Of a DNA stretch of 64,000 nt, positions 1 through 10,646 are shown one piece after another (position 1 is the stretch's first letter; the number at the start of each line of letters is the position of its first letter). The notes below the pieces were generated by a model. It was not told the origin of the DNA and made no database searches. It worked only from the letters and a program-made list of their open reading frames with translations. A program made the translations under genes and the position numbers. Location of the stretch: NCBI GenBank assembly GCA_947646735.1, contig CANTFK010000994.1, positions 1 to 64,000 on the forward strand, given 5' to 3'. The DNA comes from Peronospora farinosa. Taxonomy: Eukaryota > Oomycota > Peronosporomycetes > Peronosporales > Peronosporaceae.

Positions 1-1630
1 CCAGTTTCCTCGGACTGAGCGACCCAGTTGACGGTACCAATTCAGTGCCGGTCCAGTCTGCAAACCTCCAAAAACGAGACATCGTTCGTCATCTGGTGCT
101 TGGTCTCTTATAAATGCTGTCTTGACCGTCGATACCCAGCTGCGCGCTCTGTCTTCGTCTTGGTCTCTTCCATGAATTTTTTTAATATCCGAGGTCACCG
201 AGAGTTTGATGCGAGGGACCATATTTGGTATCTGCCCTAACGCTGCGTTCTCCATCATCGACTGAGGTCTCCTCAAATCCATGTTGTCTGGGTCGAACTC
301 ACAGGAACCGACGGATTCCATGTCGACATCGGTCATTGTGTGACCTCTTGGCATTTGTATGCCTGGATGCTGGTCATGGTGAGCGGTCGTCCTTTGCGCC
401 TCTGATCTTCCTCCTTGCCCGCGGTACTTGGCGTTCATTCAAAAATCTTGCCATCGCCGCGTCGAAGAGGGTCTGCAGATCACCTACCGGGTAGGTAGGC
501 CCTTCCCCCCAGCATCTTCGTCACGGGGCAGAGCAAATTCCAATTTTTTCTCTTGATGATGTTCCATTGGCTGAAAATCGAAATGATTTTCATTTTCGCC
601 ACGCGTCGCCGTTTCGAGACCACGTGGTTCTTTCTCCGCGTTATGCGCTCAGGCCTGGAGCAGCGCCGCCCCAGTTGGTCCTAGGGGCATCCTAGTGACC
701 GACCCTGTCGAGGACGATCCTGGTGACCACGGAGCTGCTGCAATCTGGCCTCTTGACGACAAGTGTTGGGATGGGCCTTGACTCGCCCCTGGGCGGCCGG
801 CGGCTCCATACATGTGGGGATACACCGTGATGTCTCGAAGCGTCATCTGGCTGTCCTTGGGCCGTGTTTGTGTGGGTGTCGTCAGTGGTGGGTGTTCCTT
901 TGCTGGCGTGGTACCAACTAGGATCGACAGACGCTTGTGTATAAGTTTTAACGTTTTTGTGATTCTGTCGAATCCCAGGGACAGCAGGTCGTACGGATCG
1001 AACCGTCAGGCGACCATGTTCGATTCACGAAGAAGGGTGACCAGCGCTGTGATCGCGTCCGTGAAGGTTTGCAGCCGTGTTAGGGTCGACACCGGCCCAG
1101 TAAGTTGACCCAGCTACCGGATCTCCAGGGTCTTCGCGACGGGGTCGCTCTCCAGGAACGCGTTCAGCTTGCGTTGGTGGTAGGCCCTCGTGACGTCAGC
1201 GTCTGACCATGATGCCAGTCCTGACTTCTCGGGGCCTATCGACTTGGTGTTTCCGGGTGCCTTCATCCGGAACTTGGTCGGCTTGGTTTGCGCGATCTTT
1301 GTTTTTTTGGGGACCTTAGCCTCTCGGTTTTCACCGTCGGCGGATGGTCCTCTGGATCATGATAGGCATCATGACCCAAGGTGTCCTCTACGAGGACATA
1401 GGGAGGGTATTTAGGTTTCTCTTCAATAAATTCAACCTCGACCATGTTGACCGGGCCCCTCCCAAGGTCCGGTCGGTCCTTCGATCCTTTGTTTTTTCTT
1501 CTTGAGTCACTGGCGATCGGTCTTCCAGTGGCTCTTTGGTCTTGTGCTCCTTCTTGACATGAACATCTTTATCGTCTTGGGACTCGCGGTGAAATCCCGC
1601 GTCTTCAGAAGATCCGGTCACGCGCACCAT
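1..1630 (-). pseudogene. leader and 5' gag of element A, left copy
   Basis: This is the reverse complement of 4366-6016 and carries the same leader/gag-like frames with the same internal stops and frameshifts. It lacks 21 bp that the right copy has in gag near 5585. The plus-strand open frames seen here (for example 225-494) are shadows of this minus-strand gag. Confidence 0.7.
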
Positions 1631-2827
1631 TGTGGAGTGGGTTCTCAAAATTGTATGATGAGACCCCAAACCACTCACTGTGCCGGACTGCCGACTGGCG
1701 GAGGGGGTACCCCGATGCCGCGTATGGACCTTCTCTCACCTTGTGTACCCGTCGGCTGGCGGGTTGCACTCTTCGGAGGACTTGGTGAAGATTTAGACGT
1801 CTGCCTTGAGGGAGGTAGACCTGGGGGGCCTCGAGTGGATATGCTTCACTCTGTGGGCCGATAGGTGGCCACTCGATCGACCTTGTCGAGAGTGGACTTA
1901 GAGCCAAATTCTTCAGGGAGCTTATCTCTGGCCTTTTCCTTCTTGTTTCAGGGGTATCAACCACCTGACCTTTACTTTGCTCCCGGACCGTGAGGTAAGG
2001 GAGGCCGCTTCCGATAGCGGGTCTTGGGGGGGGGTGTTGCTACTCGAACGAGCTGACAGGCCAAATATATCCTGGAGCTCTATTCGCACTTGAACTTCGC
2101 TACACAACTGTCTTCGACGGGGGGCCAAAAATATCCCTTCCCGGAACAGTGGGTAACTTAGAGCAAGCTCTTCTTGGGTGACGGAGTCGTGCCACGTAGA
2201 TCGCTAGTTGAGGAGTATTTAATATAGTCCTATCCTTTTAACTCCTTTACTCTATCCTTGCCTGAAGCTCTGATTCCTTGCGTCGACTGGTCTGATTCTT
2301 GTGTTGACTGGTCAGGAGTGGCGGAACCCCGAGGGGCCGAGGTCTACCGATGAGGGACCCAGGTCTACCAATGAGAGACCGGGTCGACCAATGAGGGACC
2401 AGGTCGATCAATGAGAGACCGGGTCGACCGATGAGGGACCAAGGTCTACCAACGAGGGACCGGGTCTACCAGTAAGGGACCCAGGTCGACCCATGAGGGA
2501 CCCAGGTCTACCAACGAGGGACCGGGGCGACCAATGAGGGGCCCAGGTCGGCCAATGAGGGACCCAGGTCGACCTATGAGAGACCCGGGTTTACCAACGA
2601 GGGGCCAGGTCGATCAATAAAGGGCCATGACCAACCCCATTTGGTACCGGTTAACAGATACCCTGATACTGATTTTTCTTCTGTGGGTCCTGCAGATTGT
2701 TCTCCACCAACGGTCGCTCTCCTTCGATGCCCCTGTCTCTCTGGTCTCCTGTCCCTGACCCACGGTCTATACTCCGAACCATTTAGATTCTGGGATCCCC
2801 ACATCACAAAAACAGCACTTCACCACA
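1631..2827 (-). repeat. 5' LTR of element A, left copy
   Basis: On the minus strand the LTR starts TGTGGTGAAGTG and ends CCACTCCACA, an imperfect terminal inverted repeat. It is 1197 bp, 80 bp longer than the mirror LTR at 3249-4365. The main cause is a different number of short tandem units in its middle. It is followed by A and then the primer-binding site, as in the right copy. Confidence 0.8.
2335..2605. repeat. minisatellite inside the A LTR (left copy)
   Basis: Imperfect tandem units of roughly 15-20 bp of the form GGGACC-RGGTCKACCRATGA repeat about a dozen times. The same array in inverse orientation is in the other A LTRs (about 3462-3660, 21136-21240 and 51682-51910) with different copy numbers. 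Many units contain the palindrome GGTCGACC. Confidence 0.75.
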
Positions 2828-3015
2828 TTATTGACACTTCACATAAGTGTCAATACCATTTAACGGGCTCATCCCGTTACATCCATTTTCAACCTACATG
2901 ACTGTTTACAATGGAAAGGGAGCACTTGTAGATTTTCCTTTTATTACAACAGTTGCAACGCAATGACCAAGTCAATGCGCATAGCTTGTAAGGCGGAAAG
3001 GAGTTCGGCTGCACG
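2828..3015. other. spacer between the head-to-head A elements
   Basis: No gene is seen. The spacer contains two small hairpins, ATTGACACTT/AAGTGTCAAT (2830-2854) and TAACGGG/CCCGTTA (near 2860-2879). The minus strand from 2880 reads TGTAACGGG, the start typical of other LTRs in this window, so the left A copy may have landed in the first 50 bp of another LTR. Confidence 0.4.
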
Positions 3016-3248
3016 TGTGGTGGAGAGGGGTTCACAAAAATGCTGATCCCAACTCTCCACTGGCGCCCAGACAACAGACTATCGGAGGGGGTACTCCGTT
3101 TCCGTGCAACTTTTCTTCCTCACCTTGTGTACCCGTCGGTAGGGCGGGTAGCACTCTTCTCGGTAAACTTGAGTCGATGCTGAACTTAACCGTGTTTGGG
3201 ATAGGTTGGGGGTCGACCGTGCGGAAATCTTCACGCGGTCGAGGGATA
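3016..3248 (-). repeat. 3' fragment of a related A-type LTR
   Basis: On the minus strand this segment ends with TGTGAACCCC..CCACCACA and matches, with many differences, the LTR fragment at about 41040-41281. Shared landmarks are CCGACGGGTACACAAGG and the GTACCCCCTCC motif. It is cut off at 3248 by the start of the right A copy. Confidence 0.6.
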
Positions 3249-4365
3249 TGTGGTGGAGTGCTGTTTTTGCGATATGGGGACCCCAGAATCCAGTTGGATT
3301 CGGAGTATAGCCCGTGGGTCAGGGACAAGATACCAGAGATACAGGGGCATCGAAGGGGAGCGACAGTTGGTGGAGAACAATCTGCAGGACCCACAGAAGA
3401 AAATTTAGTATCAGGGTACCGGTTAACCGGTACCGAAGGGAGTTGACCATGGCCCTTCATTGATCGACCTGGCCCCTCGTTGGTATACCCGGGTCCCTCA
3501 TCGGTCGACCTGGGTCCCTCATTGGTCGACACGGTCTCTCGTTGGTGGACCTTGGTCCCTCATCGGTCGACCCGGTCTCTCATTGATCGACCTGGTCCCT
3601 CATTGGTCGACCCGGTCTCTCATTGGTAGACCTGGGTTCCTCATCGGTAGACCTCGGCCCCTCGGGGTTCCGCCACTCCTGACCAGTCAACACAAGAATC
3701 AGACCAGTCGACGCAAGGAATCAGAGCTTCAGGCAAGGATAGAGTAAAGGAGTTAAAAGGATAGGACTATATTAAATACTCCTCAACTAGCGATCTACGT
3801 GGCACGACTCCGTCACCCAAGAAGAGCTTGCTCTAAGTTACCCACTGTTCCGGGAAGGGATATTTTTGGCCCCCCGTCGAAGACAGTTGTGTAGCGAAGT
3901 TCAAGTGCGAATAGAGCTCCAGGATATATTTGGCCTGTCAGCTCGTTCGAGTAGCAACACCCCCCCCCCCAAGACCCGCTATCGGAAGCGGCCTCCCTTA
4001 CCTCACGGTCCGGGAGCAAAGTAAAGGTCAGGTGGTTGATACCCCTGAAACAAGAAGGAAAAGGCCAGAGATAAGCTCCCTGAAGAATTTGGCTCTAAGT
4101 CCACTCTCGACAAGGTCGATCGAGTGGCCACCTATCGGCCCACAGAGTGAAGCATATCCACTCGAGGCCCCCCAGGTCTACCTCCCTCAAGGCAGACGTC
4201 TAAATCTTCACCAAGTCCTCCGAAGAGTGCAACCCGCCAGCCGACGGGTACACAAGGTGAGAGAAGGTCCATACGCGGCATCGGGGTACCCCCTCCGCCA
4301 GTCGGCAGTCCGGCACAGTGAGTGGTTTGGGGTCTCATCATACAATTTTGAGAACCCACTCCACA
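3249..4365 (+). repeat. 5' LTR of element A, right copy
   Basis: It starts TGTGGTGGAGTG and ends CCCACTCCACA, giving a terminal inverted repeat. It is 1117 bp. It contains the minisatellite (3462-3660) and the CCGACGGGTACACAAGG landmark also seen in the solo LTR at 51455-52745. An open frame of about 120 codons (from 3930) crosses its 3' part and is kept in the solo LTR. I regard that frame as probably incidental. Confidence 0.8.
3462..3660. repeat. minisatellite inside the A LTR (right copy)
   Basis: Tandem units of the type GGTCCCTCATTGGTCGACC repeat about ten times. This is the inverse of the array at 2335-2605, with fewer units. Confidence 0.75.
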
Positions 4366-6500
4366 ATGGTGCGCGTGACCGGATCTTCTGAAGACGCGGG
4401 ATTTCACCGCGAGTCCCAAGACGATAAAGATGTTCATGTCAAGAAGGAGCACAAGACCAAAGAGCCACTGGAAGACCGATCGCCAGTGACTCAAGAAGAA
4501 AAAACAAAGGATCGAAGGACCGACCGGACCTTGGGAGGGGCCCGGTCAACATGGTCGAGGTTGAATTTATTGAAGAGAAACCTAAATACCCTCCCTATGT
4601 CCTCGTAGAGGACACCTTGGGTCATGATGCCTATCATGATCCAGAGGACCATCCGCCGACGGTGAAAACCGAGAGGCTAAGGTCCCCAAAAAAACAAAGA
4701 TCGCGCAAACCAAGCCGACCAAGTTCCGGATGAAGGCACCCGGAAACACCAAGTCGATAGGCCCCGAGAAGTCAGGACTGGCATCATGGTCAGACGCTGA
4801 CGTCACGAGGGCCTACCACCAACGCAAGCTGAACGCGTTCCTGGAGAGCGACCCCGTCGCGAAGACCCTGGAGATCCGGTAGCTGGGTCAACTTACTGGG
4901 CCGGTGTCGACCCTAACACGGCTGCAAACCTTCACGGACGCGATCACAGCGCTGGTCACCCTTCTTCGTGAATCGAACATGGTCGCCTGACGGTTCGATC
5001 CGTACGACCTGCTGTCCCTGGGATTCGACAGAATCACAAAAACGTTAAAACTTATACACAAGCGTCTGTCGATCCTAGTTGGTACCACGCCAGCAAAGGA
5101 ACACCCACCTCTGACGACACCCACACAAACACGGCCCAAGGACAGCCAGATGACGCTTCGAGACATCACGGTGTATCCCCACATGTATGGAGCCGCCGGC
5201 CGCCCAGGGGCGAGTCAAGGCCCATCCCAACACTTGTCGTCAAGAGGCCAGATTGCAGCAGCTCCGTGGTCACCAGGATCGTCCTCGACAGGGTCGGTCA
5301 CTAGGATGCCCCTAGGACCAACTGGGGCGGCGCTGCTCCAGGCCTGAGCGCATAACGCGGAGAAAGAACCACGTGGTCTCGAAACGGCGACGCGTGGCGA
5401 AAATGAAAATCATTTCGATTTTCAGCCAATGGAACATCATCAAGAGAAAAAAATTGGAATTTGCTCTGCCCCGTGACGAAGATGCTGGGGGGAAGGGCCT
5501 ACCTACCCGGTAGGTGATCTGCAGACCCTCTTCGACGCGGCGATGGCAAGATTTTTGAATGAACGCCAAGTACCGCGGGCACACCCTATTGGGAGTGTAG
5601 CAGGAGGACGATCAGAGGCGCAAAGGACGACCGCTCACCATGACCAGCATCCAGGCATGCAAATGCCAAGAGGTCACACAATGACCGATGTCGACATGGA
5701 ATCCGTCGGTTCCTGTGAGTTCGACCCAGACAACATGGATTTGAGGGGACCTCAGTCGATGATGGCGAACGCAGCGCTGGGACAGATGCCAAATATGGTC
5801 CCTCGCATCAAACTATCGGCGACCTCGGACCTTAAAGAATTTCATGGAAGAGACCAAGACGAAGACAGAGCGCGCAGCTGGGTATCGACGATCAAGACAG
5901 CATTTATAAGAGACCAAGCACCAGATGACGAACGATGTCTCGTTTTTGGAGGTTTGCTGTCTGGACCGGCACTGAATTGGTACCGTCAACTGGGTCGCTC
6001 AGTCCGAGGAAACTGGAAGGACCTAATGCAAGAGTTCATGATTCGGTTCTGTGGCACGGGGGTACCTGTCGCCCGTCAGTACTACCATGCGAAGAAAAGG
6101 TTGGAAGAGACCCCGCTGGATTATCTGTACTTGCCTGAATGTGCTTGGACTCAGGGCGAAGATGAAGATTAAGGATGGGTCGCCCAAGGTTCAGAAGGAT
6201 CATGTCGATCACTACATTTTGACGGTGGACGACCCGGAGCTAGCGGACAAGTTGACTATGTTGCGTCTGGCGGATGTAGAAGAATTGGAGGAAGTATTGA
6301 CAGCTTGTCAGCGGACGAAGGCACGACGAGGCAAGATGTTGTTTGGATCAATTTAGTGATCGCTGCCTGTTTGTATGCCGGGGCTTTGGAGAGATTCACG
6401 AGATTGGGAAGTGCCAGATGGAGGAGTTCTACAATTTGTTCCGTCAATGGTACAACCCAGCCAAGCATGCAGGTTAGGACGCTCGCCAGGTTGGAATCTG
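4366..6500 (+). pseudogene. gag of element A (broken)
   Basis: A Gag-like reading frame runs from the ATG at 4366 through a lysine/glutamate-rich N-terminal part (to about 4608), then in other frames through 4551-4733 and 4700-4880. After several stops it reaches the capsid-like region 5543-6172. There the motif ALNWYRQL and a following WKDLMQEFMIRF segment match the retrotransposon Gag family. At about 6365-6420 a Cys-rich zinc-knuckle-like motif (CLFVC..IHEIGKC) closes the protein. Frameshifts near 6165 and 6345 and several in-frame stops show it is not expressed as one protein. Gag would form the particle that packages element RNA. Confidence 0.65.
4367..4382 (+). other. primer-binding site of element A
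   Basis: TGGTGCGCGTGACCGG starts two bases after the LTR end and has the TGG expected opposite a tRNA 3' CCA. The base A at 4366 plus this TGG makes an ATG in frame with the leader/gag frame, so a possible gag start overlaps the primer-binding site. The priming tRNA was not identified. Confidence 0.6.
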
Positions 6501-6539
6501 GTACGAGCCGAGCGTTCTAATTGTTGCATCTTTGCATAT

Positions 6540-7130
6540 GTAGAGAAACAGCCCAAGGAGGAGACGGGTATTCCAGTTAAGATTGGAAATATATCGAAGA
6601 TTGGAAATTACCCTGTGGTCCATGTTGCTTCTTTGAATGAGCCTAATAATTTTGTTCGAGAAAGTTCAGTAATGGAGTTGGACTTATTGCCAGGCGAGTC
6701 TAGGGGGTACTGGAAATACCACGCCCCTACTAAATGGTTCAGGCAAGCGAAAGCCTCTGGAAAGGTCAACAACGACCATGCAAATTTGTTGTTCGATACT
6801 GGTGCCGAGATATCCATCCTGGATATCGCCTTTGCTCGTAAGGTAGGCTACCAAATTGATGAAAGTGAACGACAAGAATGTATTGGTATTGGGGAAGCCG
6901 TATATACCACGGAGGGACGCACTCGCATCAAGGTCACTCTGAATGGGAACTTGGTGTACATCTTTAAGGTGTGGGTAGGCCCTATGGTAGGCCAAGATGC
7001 AATTTTGGGGATGGACTTCATGGTCCCAGCCGGTATCCGGTTAGACTTGGCCGACGGAACTCTTTGCCTCCCCGATGAGGTCAGGGTACAGTTGACTGGG
7101 CGAAGGACGCTGTACAATACTCGAGTATAG
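6540..7130 (+). pseudogene. aspartic protease of element A
   Basis: The open frame 6375-7130 contains the retropepsin active-site motif LLFDTGAEISIL (about 6785-6820) and the downstream flap/ILGMDFM motif (near 7010). The part before 6540 is gag read out of frame. The protease would cut the Gag-Pol polyprotein. The frame is closed by a TAG at 7128, before a poorly conserved linker (7131-7677) that leads to reverse transcriptase. Confidence 0.7.
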
Positions 7131-7677
7131 GATGTGAAATTGGGTCGGTATGTACAGATATCCGTTGGAGGATGTACGGAAGTGCCTCTCAAAAGGTCGA
7201 CCTCAGAACAGTGGAAATTGTGGGTCACGAGAGGCGAAAGATGGGTGACCACCATGATACAAGGGATAGGGCGTCAACAGATTTGAAGATAACAAACGTC
7301 AGCCCTCGCCCCTTAACATTGAACGAAGATACCAAGATAGGTATGTGGTTGACCGGGGATCAAGTTATGTGAACGCCAGGGTTTGTCTCGGTACGCTCTC
7401 GAAGATATGCGGAATGGCTAAATCTGGCTTATGAATCTACCACTGACCAAGTCGACCATCAGGTCGACTCAACAGAAGAGGAAGAGGGACCACTAGTGGA
7501 GAGACCAGAGTATAAGACTCCGTCACACATCTTACAGCGACCGATGGCCCCAGACCCAGTGATGAGTATGACGCACCAACCGGTGCTAGAAAAAAATAAC
7601 AACCGTGCGAAGAGAACCCGAATCTGCAGGAAGGGACCGCTCAAGAACCGAGTGTATCTAAAGAAGACCTACATGCA

Positions 7678-8686
7678 GTGAACACCACCAATGAGGAGGA
7701 AGCCAAAGTGGGAGACTCGTCACAGGCAGATGACCAGGTGTGCGCTTGCGAGAGTGGGGAACTTTGGGCCGAGGACATAAGACCAGGATGGGCGGTCATA
7801 CCGGAAGTGGACCCCTCATCCAAAGGCATTGCGTTAGAAGATATACAGATTCCTGATCCAGATGGGAACACTCCCGAAGAGGTGGATCGGTTGCGACAAA
7901 TAATATGGAAGAAACGACATCTGCTGATGGGCAAAGGTAACGCCTTACCCCCGGCCGCCCGAGGAGCGATATTCGACATCGATGTGGGAAATGCAAGGCC
8001 GATCGCGCAACGTGTACGGAAGGTGGCCCCTCAGTTCAAAATAGGTTGGCCGACCTGATCAAGGGACTGTTATCAGCAAAGATCATTCAGCCTTCCACCT
8101 CGCCATGGGCCAGCTCAATTGTGATTATCGTGAAGAAGAATGGGGTCGATATTCGACTGTGTATCGACTATCGGTTGGTAAATGATCTCACCCAGCTTAT
8201 GGTATACCCTATGCCGTTGATTAACGAATTACTGGAAGATTTGGACGGACTTTATGGTACTGTTCCCTTGATATGGCGAGTGGTTTTTGGGTCGTCCGTA
8301 TGACCGAAAGGGCGAGAATAATCTCGGCGTTCGTTACGCCACTGGGATTATTTGAATGGCTTCGGATGCCTTTTGGGCTTAAGAATGCGCCTCAGATATA
8401 TCAAAGGTTGTTGGATAATGCGTTATATGGATTTTTACGGATTTCTCCAGGGACTGCCCCAGAGGAAACAGAGGATTTGTTTGCAGCAGGGGAACCAGAT
8501 GCAAAATCGGGTCCCTCAATATTGAGTCGACGATCATACATTGAAGATATACTTGTTCCTGCCGAATCGTGGGACGTATTATGCCAGAAAGTGGATCTCG
8601 GCGTCGTTGGTGCAGAATTACGACGGCATGTATATGCCGGTAATGTTCACGAGCCGAACCCTCAAGTCAAACGAGGTGAACTTTAG
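7678..8686 (+). pseudogene. reverse transcriptase of element A (frameshifted, internally deleted)
   Basis: Three overlapping frames (7678-8058, 8046-8303, 8273-8686) carry consecutive Ty3 RT motifs: the fingers motif with RLCIDYRLVND, then LFEWLRMPFGLKNAPQIYQR. The catalytic YxDD box is degraded to YIED (about 8539-8550). Right after ..VLCQKVD the sequence jumps to RNase H-like residues, so the thumb and connection region is deleted near 8595. The enzyme is inactive. Confidence 0.7.
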
Positions 8687-8689
8687 CAC

Positions 8690-9337
8690 GTGGAAAAGGA
8701 AGTGCTGGAGTTGTTACGAATATTGGGAACTTGCTTCACGATGTTGGTCACCCGAACTCTTAAGATTCTGACGAGACATTCTACACTAGCCTGGTTAGTG
8801 AAGTCTTCAGGGTTGCAAGGTCGCTTAGGAAATTGGGCCGCTCTCTTGTCCCAGTGGACTTTGGAGATTGTGAAATGCAAGAAAGGCGAAGACCAGGTAC
8901 TGGGGGCGTTAGAAGCCAGTATTACGCCTCGAAAAAATGTAGACTCAATTCTGTCGTCTATTGCTCTCAAGAAGCAATCCAGGCAAGTGGTCGACCTACC
9001 GACGCCCACGTTGGAACCGAAAGAAGAACTGTATGTGATGAGTTTCGATGGGTCGGCTCGGGTGAAGCAAGGGGGATGCGCCTGCAGCGCTATTGTGTGG
9101 AGACTTCCTGCATGGACTATAGTCGAAGATGCGTCGAGATATCTCGACAAGTCTACAGTGAATGAAGCGGAATATGGGGGAATGTTGCTTGGTTTTGACC
9201 TGTTGGAGTCAATGGAGCGACGGCGTTTGATTATTTGTGGAGACTCCAATCTGGTTATAAGACAGATGCGTGGAGAGATTGAGTTAAAGGCTTCAGGTCT
9301 ATCCTCGTTACAAACCAAGGCGTTAAGTAAGCTCTAG
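8690..9337 (+). pseudogene. RNase H region of element A
   Basis: The frame shows two RNase H-like modules. The first (8690-8990) is the RT-linked one. The second (about 9030-9337) has FDGSARVKQGG, ..NEAEYGGMLLGFDLL and ICGDSNLVIRQMRGE, which keep the D-E-D pattern of a second, archaeal-like RNase H seen in some chromoviruses. A TAG at 9335 closes it before the integrase frame. Confidence 0.65.
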
Positions 9338-9364
9338 TCGTGGCCCTCCTATGCAGTCTTACAT

Positions 9365-10295
9365 GTGAAACGAGACTGGAATCAGAGCGCAGACCAGTTG
9401 GCCAGCGCGGCTTTACATCAGCAGCAAGGGGCCGAATCCATACCGAAAGGAGAGTGGTCAGGTCTAGAAGCAATTAATCGGCTGCGAGAGGTTTTGGTAC
9501 CTAGAGACCGGGGTCCGTCGGTCAAGGTATCTGCGGTGACGAGATCACGGTTCCCCGTCAAAATATCGGGAGAAGCCATGCAAGAAGATGTGGTACAACA
9601 ACTCCGGATGGATAGGATCCGAGATGCGCAAGAAGAGGAGAGCTGGGTAAGCGAGTTGAAGGCATATTTGAAGGGAGACTGGAAAGACTTGTCAGTGGAA
9701 GCGGCCAGAAACTGCAGCAAAATGTCGGAAGATTACGAGATAAGTGAAGAAGGACTGCTGGTGTACTGCCCCGTCCAAAGAATCAAGGGAGACGACCGAG
9801 ACATAGCTGCCAGATTGGTGATACCTGAGAGTCTCCAAGCCGACGTCCTCCATCATTATCATACGAGTTTGGAAGGCGGACATCAAAGAATCGGACGTAC
9901 CTATCATCGGATCCGACGATATTGTCATTGAAGGGGTCTATTCCGGAGCGTCCACAAATATGTGGGTCAGTGCATGGATTTTAAGACTGGGAAAGGGAGG
10001 CCCACTTTACAAGGGAAGTCTCCAGGGAATGTTAAAGCGACGTACCCTTTCCAAATCATCGCGATGGACCACATACCATCTCTTCCCAAGTCGTATAAAG
10101 GGAATACGGAACTACTGATCTGGGTCGACCTGTTCACAGGTTATGTGATGGCTAAAGCAAGTGCGTCACGGACGGCCCAGACAGTAGCTGTGGGATATGA
10201 AGAATGCGTTTTCCGCCGTTTTGGCGCCAGTAGACGATCCGTCACGATCGGGAACCGGGGTTTATGTCGGACTTCTTCCGAGCTTTCAGTCGCAT
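9365..10295 (+). pseudogene. integrase N-terminal half of element A, cut by element B
   Basis: Frame 9365-9931 ends in the His-His part of the integrase zinc finger (HHYHTSLEGGHQRIGRTYH). The expected Cys-Cys part is in another frame (9962 on) and has lost one Cys (GQCMDF). The catalytic core follows with the first Asp (IIAMDHIP). The second Asp lies in RHDREPGF, which is reached by a frameshift near 10230. Element B is inserted at 10295. Confidence 0.7.
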
Positions 10296-10633
10296 TGTAA
10301 CGGGGCTAGAACGTACCGTCACTAGCTTACACGTGCGCTTGAGGAAGACTCAAGCCCAAGTATTAGGTATTAAGTAAATTTAACTCTGATTTTTATTTTG
10401 GTTTTAATTCGTACTAATTACGAAGATTTTAGTCGTAATAAATACGACAGTGTTCCCGCCTTTCGGGAACCACACAATTTCAGGTTGATTTATCATTGGT
10501 CCATATTGGGGACTTTAGGCCCAATAATAAACCAATAATAAATTACCACGCTGTGCCCGCTATTCGGGCCCAGCACCTGCCTACATATGTAATTGTTTAT
10601 TCATATTAATCCTATGTAATGTAGCCCATTATA
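10296..10633 (-). repeat. 3' LTR of element B
   Basis: The plus strand reads TGTAACGGGG to CCCATTATA. It is the 3' LTR because pol reads on the minus strand. A purine-rich tract (GAGAAGGGGGTGA on the minus strand, 10634-10646) lies directly inside it as the polypurine tract. Confidence 0.9.
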
Positions 10634-10646
10634 TCACCCCCTTCTC

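Larger units (their letters stand above)
1..2827 (-). mobile_element. Ty3-type element A, left copy (5' end only)
   Basis: Reading leftwards from its 5' LTR (1631-2827), this copy has a primer-binding site, leader and the first part of gag, and continues past the left edge of the window. It is the mirror image of the right copy: position x corresponds to about 5996-x over most of its length and to 6017-x near the edge, because of one 21-bp indel near 417/5585. Only a few base differences are seen outside the LTR minisatellite, so the two copies are recent. The pol part lies outside the window. Confidence 0.85.
1..6016. repeat. giant inverted repeat formed by two head-to-head A elements
   Basis: The left arm is 1-2827 and the right arm 3249-6016, with a 421-bp spacer between them. 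The outer ends pair directly: the first bases of the window are the reverse complement of the bases ending at 6016. The axis lies near 2998. The arms are close to identical outside the LTR minisatellites, so a transcript through them could fold into a hairpin of about 2.7 kb. The repeat probably arose by two separate insertions in opposite orientation, or by an inverted duplication. Confidence 0.85.

Noticed and set aside
3930..4391. Open frame across the A LTR, also in the solo LTR (52406-52783)
   Set aside because: The copies are too similar for conservation to be informative. It crosses the LTR end, and no domain is seen.
4132..4494. 120-codon frame opposite the A LTR/leader, and its copy at 1502-1864
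   Set aside because: The two copies are the same sequence in the inverted repeat, so the repetition is not independent evidence. No motif is seen.
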